Below are positions 57,621 to 64,000 of a stretch of DNA of 64,000 nucleotides, piece after piece; position 1 is the stretch's first letter; every line of letters begins with the position of its first letter. Below the pieces are notes generated by a model. That model worked only from the letters and a program-made list of their open reading frames with translations, did no database searches and had not been told where the DNA came from. Source of the stretch: Nonomuraea spiralis (lineage in GTDB: Bacteria > Actinomycetota > Actinomycetes > Streptosporangiales > Streptosporangiaceae); contig NZ_BMRC01000013.1 in the NCBI RefSeq assembly GCF_014648435.1, positions 62,001 to 126,000 of the forward strand, in the 5' to 3' direction. The translations under genes and the position numbers were made by a program.

Positions 57621-58715
57621 TTGCATCTGCTGACAACCGCGGCGGATCCGCTGGCGGGCTACGACCGCGCGGAGTCGGTGTTGTTCGCCTCCGCCCGCGG
57701 CACGCTGCTCACCCGCGGGGTGCGCGGCGTCGCCGCCGGCGACCTGGCCGACCTGGCCGGGCGGGTGGACGGGCCGGCCGCCGGGGCCATCGGCTTCGAC
57801 GGCACGGCTCACCTGATCCTGCCCGAGTCCGAGACCTGGTCGCCGCCGCTCCCGCCGGGCGCCGCCCCCCTGGTCAGCGGCGGCTGGTGGAGCAGGCGGG
57901 TGCCCGAGCCGGCCGCCTACGCCGCCGCGGTGCGCGAGGCGCTGGCCGAGCTGGAACGCGGCGACCTGGCCAAGGTCGTGCTCGCCAGGACCGTGGAGCT
58001 GCGTTCCGACGAGCCGATCGACCTGCCGGGGCTGCTGCGGCCGCTGCTCGGCCACGGCTACTCCTTCGCCGCGCCGCTGCCCGGCGGCCGTACGCTCACT
58101 GGCGCCAGCCCCGAGCTGCTGGTCTCCCGCCACGGCCGCGCGGTGGTCAGCAACCCGCTGGCCGGCTCGGCGGCCCGCTCCGCCGACCCCGCCGAGGACC
58201 GGCGCAGGGCCGCCGCGCTGGCCGCCTCCGCCAAGGACCTGCGCGAGCACCGGCTGGTCGTGGAGGCCGTCGCCGACGCGCTCGCGCCGTACTGCTCGGG
58301 CCTTCAGGTGCCCGGCACGCCCGAGCTGACCTCCACCGAGAGCATGTGGCACCTGTCCACCCGCGTCACCGGCACGCTGCGCGACCCCGGCACCCGCGTG
58401 CTCACGCTGGCCGCCGCCCTGCACCCGACTCCCGCCGTCTGCGGCACGCCCGAGAGCGGGGCACGCCGGATGATCGAGGAGCTGGAGCCGTTCGACCGCG
58501 GCTTCTACGCCGGGCTCGCCGGCTGGACCGACGCCGCCGGCGACGGCGAGTGGGCGGTGGCCATCCGCTGCGCCGAGGTGGCCGAGCACACCCTGCGCCT
58601 GTACGCCGGCGCCGGCATCGTCACCGGCTCAGACCCCGAGGCGGAACTGGCCGAGACCTCCGCCAAGTTCCGCACCATGCTGCGCGCTCTGGGGGTCTCC
58701 GATGCGCTGGTGTGA
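57621..58715 (+). CDS. dhbC: isochorismate synthase
   Basis: 364 residues from a TTG start. The chorismate-binding fold is shown by GDLAKVVLARTVEL, GASPELLVSRHGRAVVSNPLAGSAARS, STESMWHLSTRVTG, TPAVCGTPESGARRMIEELEPFDRGFYAG and WAVAIRCAEV. It converts chorismate to isochorismate. It lies 16 nt after dhbA. Salicylate synthases are related, but the DHB gene neighbours settle the role. Confidence 0.9.
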   Translation: MHLLTTAADPLAGYDRAESVLFASARGTLLTRGVRGVAAGDLADLAGRVDGPAAGAIGFDGTAHLILPESETWSPPLPPGAAPLVSGGWWSRRVPEPAAYAAAVREALAELERGDLAKVVLARTVELRSDEPIDLPGLLRPLLGHGYSFAAPLPGGRTLTGASPELLVSRHGRAVVSNPLAGSAARSADPAEDRRRAAALAASAKDLREHRLVVEAVADALAPYCSGLQVPGTPELTSTESMWHLSTRVTGTLRDPGTRVLTLAAALHPTPAVCGTPESGARRMIEELEPFDRGFYAGLAGWTDAAGDGEWAVAIRCAEVAEHTLRLYAGAGIVTGSDPEAELAETSAKFRTMLRALGVSDALV

Positions 58716-58744
58716 GCACCCGCGACGGGCCACGGAGGTGCGGC

Positions 58745-60259
<1,515 letters not shown>

Positions 60260-60260
60260 C

Positions 60261-60908
60261 ATGCCGATCCCCAGGATCGAACCGTACGCCATGCCGTCCG
60301 AGCTCCCGGCCAACCGGGTGGAGTGGCGGCCCGACCCGCGCCGGGCCGTGCTGCTCGTGCACGACATGCAGAACTACTTCCTGCGCGCCTTCACCCCCGG
60401 CCGCTCGCCGATGGTCGAGCTGATGGCCAACGTGCTGGCGCTGCGCGAACGCTGCGCCGAGCTCGGCGTGCCCGTCGTCTACTCCGCCCAGCCCGGCGCC
60501 CAGAGCGCCGAGCAGCGCGGCCTGCTGCTCGACTTCTGGGGCTCCGGCATCGGCGCCGACCCGCGCGAGGCCGCGATCGCCGACGAGCTGACGCCGGGGG
60601 AGGGCGAGGTGCTGCTCACCAAGTGGCGCTACAGCGCCTTCCAGCGCACCGGGCTCGCCGAGCTGATGGCCGCCCAGGGCCGTGACCAGCTCGTCGTCTG
60701 CGGCGTGTACGCCCACATCGGCGTGCTGATGACCGCCTGCGAGGCGTTCATGCGGGACGTCCAGGCGTTCGTGGTCGCCGACGCCGTCGCCGACTTCTCC
60801 CGGCGGCACCACGAGATGGCCCTCACCTACGCCGCCGAGCGGTGCGCCGTCACCACCACGACCACGCGCGTCAGCCGCGACCTGGCGCGGGCGGTGGCCG
60901 GTGTCTGA
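60261..60908 (+). CDS. dhbB: isochorismatase (no fused carrier domain)
   Basis: 215 residues, cysteine-hydrolase fold. AVLLVHDMQNYFL holds the catalytic Asp, LTKWRYSAF the Lys, and VVCGVYAHIGVLMTACEAFM the substrate loop (HIGV where EntB has HIGC). It hydrolyses isochorismate to pyruvate and dihydro-DHB. In EntB and DhbB a carrier domain follows in the same chain; here the protein ends and the carrier is a separate gene overlapping by 8 nt. Confidence 0.9.
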   Translation: MPIPRIEPYAMPSELPANRVEWRPDPRRAVLLVHDMQNYFLRAFTPGRSPMVELMANVLALRERCAELGVPVVYSAQPGAQSAEQRGLLLDFWGSGIGADPREAAIADELTPGEGEVLLTKWRYSAFQRTGLAELMAAQGRDQLVVCGVYAHIGVLMTACEAFMRDVQAFVVADAVADFSRRHHEMALTYAAERCAVTTTTTRVSRDLARAVAGV

Positions 60909-61119
60909 CACCGCCGAACGCCTGCGCGCCCAGATCGCCGAACTCCTGTACGTCGAGCCCGCCGAGCTGGGCCTGCACGACGACCTGCTGGACGCCGGGC
61001 TCGACTCCATCAGGGTGATGACGCTCATCGAGGCGTGGAAGCGGGAGGGCCGCGAGATCGGCTTCCCCGACCTGGTGGACCGGCCCACCATCGCGGCCTG
61101 GGCGGAACTGCTGACATGA
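60901..61119 (+). CDS. stand-alone aryl carrier protein
   Basis: 72 residues. The segment LLDAGLDSIRVMTLIEAWKREG carries the phosphopantetheine Ser (DSI) and EntB-like surroundings. It corresponds to the C-terminal third of EntB. The GTG at 60901 overlaps the isochorismatase stop (GTGTCTGA), keeping expression equal. It receives DHB from DhbE and presents it to the first condensation domain of the NRPS. Confidence 0.9.
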   Translation: MSDTAERLRAQIAELLYVEPAELGLHDDLLDAGLDSIRVMTLIEAWKREGREIGFPDLVDRPTIAAWAELLT

Positions 61120-61174
61120 CCCCCGCCCGTACCCTCACCCCCGCCCCCGACCGCGTCCACGAGGAGCGGCCCGC

Positions 61175-64000
61175 GTGACCCTCCAGACCATGCCGCTCAC
61201 GGGCGCCCAGGCCGGGATCTGGCTCGCCCAGCGCCTGGACCCCGCCAACCCCATCTACAACGCCGCGGACCGCATCGACCTGCGCGGCCCGCTCGACGCC
61301 GCCGTGTTCGGCCGGGCGCTGGAACGCTGCCTGGCCGAGGCCGAGCCGCTGCGCCTGCGCTTCACCGCCGAACCCGCCCAGTACCTGCCCGACTACGACT
61401 CCCTGCGCGGCTGCCTGACCGTGCTCGACCTGCGTGCCGAGCCCGACCCCGAGGCCGCGGCGGACGCCTGGATGCGGGCCGACCTGGCCACCCCCGTGGA
61501 CGTCGTCACCGGCCCCCTGTCGCGGCACGCGCTGCTGCGCCTGGCCGACGACCACCACGTCTGGTACCTGCGGGCCCACCACATCCTCATCGACGCCTAC
61601 GCCCTGTCGATGCTGGTCGGCCGGACCGCCGACGTCTACACGGCGCTGGCCGACGGGCTGGCGCCGGGCGCGGGGCCGTTCGGGTCCATGGCGCCGGTGC
61701 TGGCCGAGGAGGAGGCGTACCTGGCCTCGGAACGGCGGGAGCGCGACCGGGCGTACTGGCTGGAGCGGCTGGCCGGCGCCCCCGAGCCCCCCGGACTGGC
61801 CGGGCCGCCCGCGTTGTCGGCCCGTGAGGTCGTCCGGCGGCGCGCCCCGCTGCCACCCCTTCCCCGATGGGACGACCTGGCCCGCCAGGCCCGCGCCACC
61901 TGGGCCGACGTCGCCGCCGCCGGGCTGGCCTGCTACCTGGGACGGCTCACCGGCGACACCGACGTGCTGATCGGCCTGCCGCTGATGAACCGTACGGGGG
62001 CCGCCGCGCGGGTGCCGTGCCTGACGGTCAACGTGCTGCCGGTCAGGCTCGACGTACGGCCGGACCACACGGTCGGCGACCTCGTCGGCCAGGCCGCGCG
62101 CCGGATCGCCGAGGCCCGCCGCCACGGCCGCTACCGCGTCGAGGACCTGCGCCGCGACCTGGGCCTCGGCGGGACGTCGCGAGCCCTGTTCGGGCCGCTG
62201 CTCAACATCAAGCCGTTCCCGGCGGAGACGAAGTTCGGCCGGGCCACCGGCACCGTCACCAACCTGGCCGCCGGCCCGGTGGACGACCTGGCCGCGGCCC
62301 TGCTGCCCGACGGCGACCGCCTCACCCTCGAACTCGACGGCAACGCCGCCCTCTACGACCCGGCCACCCTGGCCGCCCACACCCGCCGCCTGGCCCGCTT
62401 CCTCACCACCCTGACCACCTCCGCTCCCGACACGCCCCTCGGCCGCCTGCCCCTGCTCACCCCCGAGGACCGTATGTCCCTCCGCCCGGCCACCGCCGGG
62501 GCCGTACGGCGGACCCGTACGAGCGGGCGGACCGTGGTGGACGCCTTCCTTGACCAGGTACGGCGCACCCCCGGCGAGACGGCCCTGGTCTGCGACGGCG
62601 AACCGGTCACGTTCGGCCGGCTGGGCGAACGGGTGGACCGGCTGGCCCGGCGGCTGGCCGCCAACGGCGCGGGCCCAGAACGGGTCGTGGCCGTCGACCT
62701 GCCGCGCTCGGCCGGCCTCGTGGTGGCCCTGCTCGCGGTGTTGCGCAGCGGCGCCGCCTTCCTGCCGATCGACCCCGCCTACCCGGCGGACCGCCGTGCC
62801 TTCATGCTGGCCGACGCGGCCCCGTCCGTCGTGCTCACCCCCGGCTGGACCGGGGACGCGCCCGGGACGGAGACGGCGCCGCCGCTCCCGGAGCCGGGCG
62901 ACGCCGCGTACGTCATCTACACCTCCGGCTCCACCGGCCGCCCCAAGGGCGTGGTCGGCACCCACGGCGGCCTGGCCGCCCTCCTGGACTCCCACCGCGA
63001 ACGCCTGTTCCCGGACGGGGGCAGGCTGCGCGTCGCGCACACGGCGTCGTTCTCCTTCGACGCCGCCCTCGACCCGCTGCTGTGGATGATCGGCGGCCAC
63101 GAGCTGCACCTGCTCGGCGACGACCTCTACCGCGACCCCGAGGCCCTGACCGCCTACGTCCGCGAGCACGGCGTCGACTACCTCGACCTGACCCCGTCCC
63201 ACCTGAAGGAGCTGCCCGGACTGCTGGCCGAGCCGCCCGGTGTCGTCGTGGTCGGCGGCGAGGCCGTGCCCGGCCCGCTGTGGCGGACCCTGCGCGAACG
63301 CACCCGCGCCGTCAACCACTACGGCCCCACCGAGGCCACGGTCGACGCCTACACCTGGCTCGGCGACGGCTCGGAAGGGCCGACCGCGGGCTCGTCCGCG
63401 CACGTGCTCGACGACGCCCTGCACCCGGCGCCGCCGGGCGCCACGGGGGAGTTGTACCTGGCGGGGGAGGGGCTGGCCCGCGGCTACCTGGGCCGTCCCG
63501 GGCTGACCGCCGAACGGTTCGTCGCCGGTCCCGGCGGCTCGCGCCTCTACCGTACGGGCGACCGCGCCCGCTGGGCCGCGCCCGGCCGGCTGGAGCTGCT
63601 CGGCCGGGCCGACGACCAGGTGAAGGTACGCGGCGTGCGGATCGAGCCCGCCGAGGTCGAGGCCGTGCTGGAGGAGCACCCGTCGGTGGCCGCCGCCGCG
63701 GTCGCCGTGCGTGCCGACCGCCTGATCGCCTACGTCGTCCCCACCCATGGCGGCGAGCCCGGACGGGAGGCCGCGGAGCTCGCGCGGTTCGCCGCCTCCC
63801 GGCTGCCCGCCGGGATGACGCCCGCGCGGATCGTCGGCCTGGAGTCGCTGCCCCGCACCCCCAACGGCAAGCTCGACCGCGCCGCGCTCCCCGCGCCCGA
63901 GGCCGCCCAGGGCGGGGGAAGACTGCCCGACGGCCCGCGCGAGGAGGCGATGTGCGGCCTGTTCGCCGAGGTCCTGGGCGTCCCGGCGGCCGGTCCCGAT
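61175..64000 (+). CDS. dhbF: catecholate siderophore NRPS (DhbF/EntF-like), first module, cut by the right edge
   Basis: At least 942 residues are visible, starting at GTG 61175 behind GAGGAG. A C domain (about 5-430) begins PLTGAQAGIWLAQRLDPANPIYN, as in EntF/DhbF. Its active-site motif reads HHILIDA (135-141), with Ala instead of the last Gly. The A domain (about 450-905) has YVIYTSGSTGRPKG, SFDAALDPLLW, NHYGPTEATVDAYTW, YRTGDRARW and NGKLDR; a T domain is just starting at the edge. The readable pocket residues (D235, A236, D239, H322, V330, D331) are acidic, suggesting a basic amino acid such as Arg, as in griseobactin. The first C domain would join DHB to it. Confidence 0.88.
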   Translation, partial: MTLQTMPLTGAQAGIWLAQRLDPANPIYNAADRIDLRGPLDAAVFGRALERCLAEAEPLRLRFTAEPAQYLPDYDSLRGCLTVLDLRAEPDPEAAADAWMRADLATPVDVVTGPLSRHALLRLADDHHVWYLRAHHILIDAYALSMLVGRTADVYTALADGLAPGAGPFGSMAPVLAEEEAYLASERRERDRAYWLERLAGAPEPPGLAGPPALSAREVVRRRAPLPPLPRWDDLARQARATWADVAAAGLACYLGRLTGDTDVLIGLPLMNRTGAAARVPCLTVNVLPVRLDVRPDHTVGDLVGQAARRIAEARRHGRYRVEDLRRDLGLGGTSRALFGPLLNIKPFPAETKFGRATGTVTNLAAGPVDDLAAALLPDGDRLTLELDGNAALYDPATLAAHTRRLARFLTTLTTSAPDTPLGRLPLLTPEDRMSLRPATAGAVRRTRTSGRTVVDAFLDQVRRTPGETALVCDGEPVTFGRLGERVDRLARRLAANGAGPERVVAVDLPRSAGLVVALLAVLRSGAAFLPIDPAYPADRRAFMLADAAPSVVLTPGWTGDAPGTETAPPLPEPGDAAYVIYTSGSTGRPKGVVGTHGGLAALLDSHRERLFPDGGRLRVAHTASFSFDAALDPLLWMIGGHELHLLGDDLYRDPEALTAYVREHGVDYLDLTPSHLKELPGLLAEPPGVVVVGGEAVPGPLWRTLRERTRAVNHYGPTEATVDAYTWLGDGSEGPTAGSSAHVLDDALHPAPPGATGELYLAGEGLARGYLGRPGLTAERFVAGPGGSRLYRTGDRARWAAPGRLELLGRADDQVKVRGVRIEPAEVEAVLEEHPSVAAAAVAVRADRLIAYVVPTHGGEPGREAAELARFAASRLPAGMTPARIVGLESLPRTPNGKLDRAALPAPEAAQGGGRLPDGPREEAMCGLFAEVLGVPAAGPD

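Noticed and set aside
61025..63748. A 907-codon open frame on the minus strand opposite the siderophore NRPS
   Set aside because: The plus strand encodes recognisable C and A domains through the same stretch; the minus frame has no family features.

Overview
The window comes from a very GC-rich, filamentous-actinomycete-like chromosome (Streptosporangiaceae such as Nonomuraea, or a relative such as Actinomadura, fits best; this is inferred from gene content, not proven). The support is near-uniform G/C third positions, GTG and TTG starts, many 4-nt ATGA/GTGA overlaps, MbtH-dependent NRPS genes, LAL regulators, streptogrisin-like proteases and a DmdR/IdeR iron box. I saw no tRNA, rRNA, CRISPR array or intact insertion sequence.

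Region A (1-27,212) is a biosynthetic cluster that continues past the left edge. Its core is a rightward operon at 14,630-25,847: a flavin-dependent halogenase, a free-standing A-T didomain, MbtH, 4-hydroxymandelate synthase (HmaS), a free-standing condensation enzyme, a glycosyltransferase, dTDP-glucose 4,6-dehydratase, a sugar C-methyltransferase, a sugar N,N-dimethyltransferase and a sugar aminotransferase. Upstream lie an HpaB-type hydroxylase (cut by the edge), an O-methyltransferase, a P450, an arylamine N-acetyltransferase, FkbM methyltransferase / enoyl-CoA hydratase / CoA-transferase, a tryptophan dioxygenase-kynureninase pair, a membrane acyltransferase, a multicopper oxidase and a solute-binding-like protein. 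An MFS exporter closes the region. The set resembles the chloro-hydroxy-beta-tyrosine plus aminosugar arm of C-1027-type enediynes, with hydroxymandelate apparently replacing beta-tyrosine. No core polyketide synthase lies in the window.

Region B (27,260-39,146) holds a SAM methyltransferase and then a tightly coupled leftward operon: a membrane TPR protein, a CHAT-family protease, a small CBS/zinc-ribbon-like protein, a multi-pass membrane protein, a membrane NACHT NTPase with a WD40 domain, and a second WD40 protein. A large membrane protein is divergent to it. This is my best candidate for an undescribed system: it looks like a sensor / NTPase-switch / protease module similar in logic to bacterial NLR-type conflict systems.

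Region C (39,419-49,938) is mostly housekeeping or regulatory: a secreted serine-protease-like protein, a P450, two ECF sigma factors (one with a probable partner membrane protein, one with a truncated C-terminal domain), a NAD(P)-binding reductase, a LAL-type LuxR regulator and a cation/proton antiporter.

Region D (50,121-54,836) is a leftward four-gene group: a cucumopine-synthase-like cyclophilin-fold protein, an FAD amine/amino-acid oxidase, an M29-aminopeptidase-like protein and a P450. A TetR-type palindrome lies just before the first start codon. It may be a small uncharacterised biosynthetic or catabolic pathway. A secreted streptogrisin-like protease and the decayed end of a sugar ABC permease follow.

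Region E (56,775-64,000) is an iron-regulated catecholate siderophore operon: iron box, dhbA, dhbC, dhbE, isochorismatase, a separate aryl carrier protein, and the first module of a DhbF-like NRPS that runs off the right edge. The reading of its A-domain pocket points to a basic amino acid, as in the DHB-Arg siderophore griseobactin.
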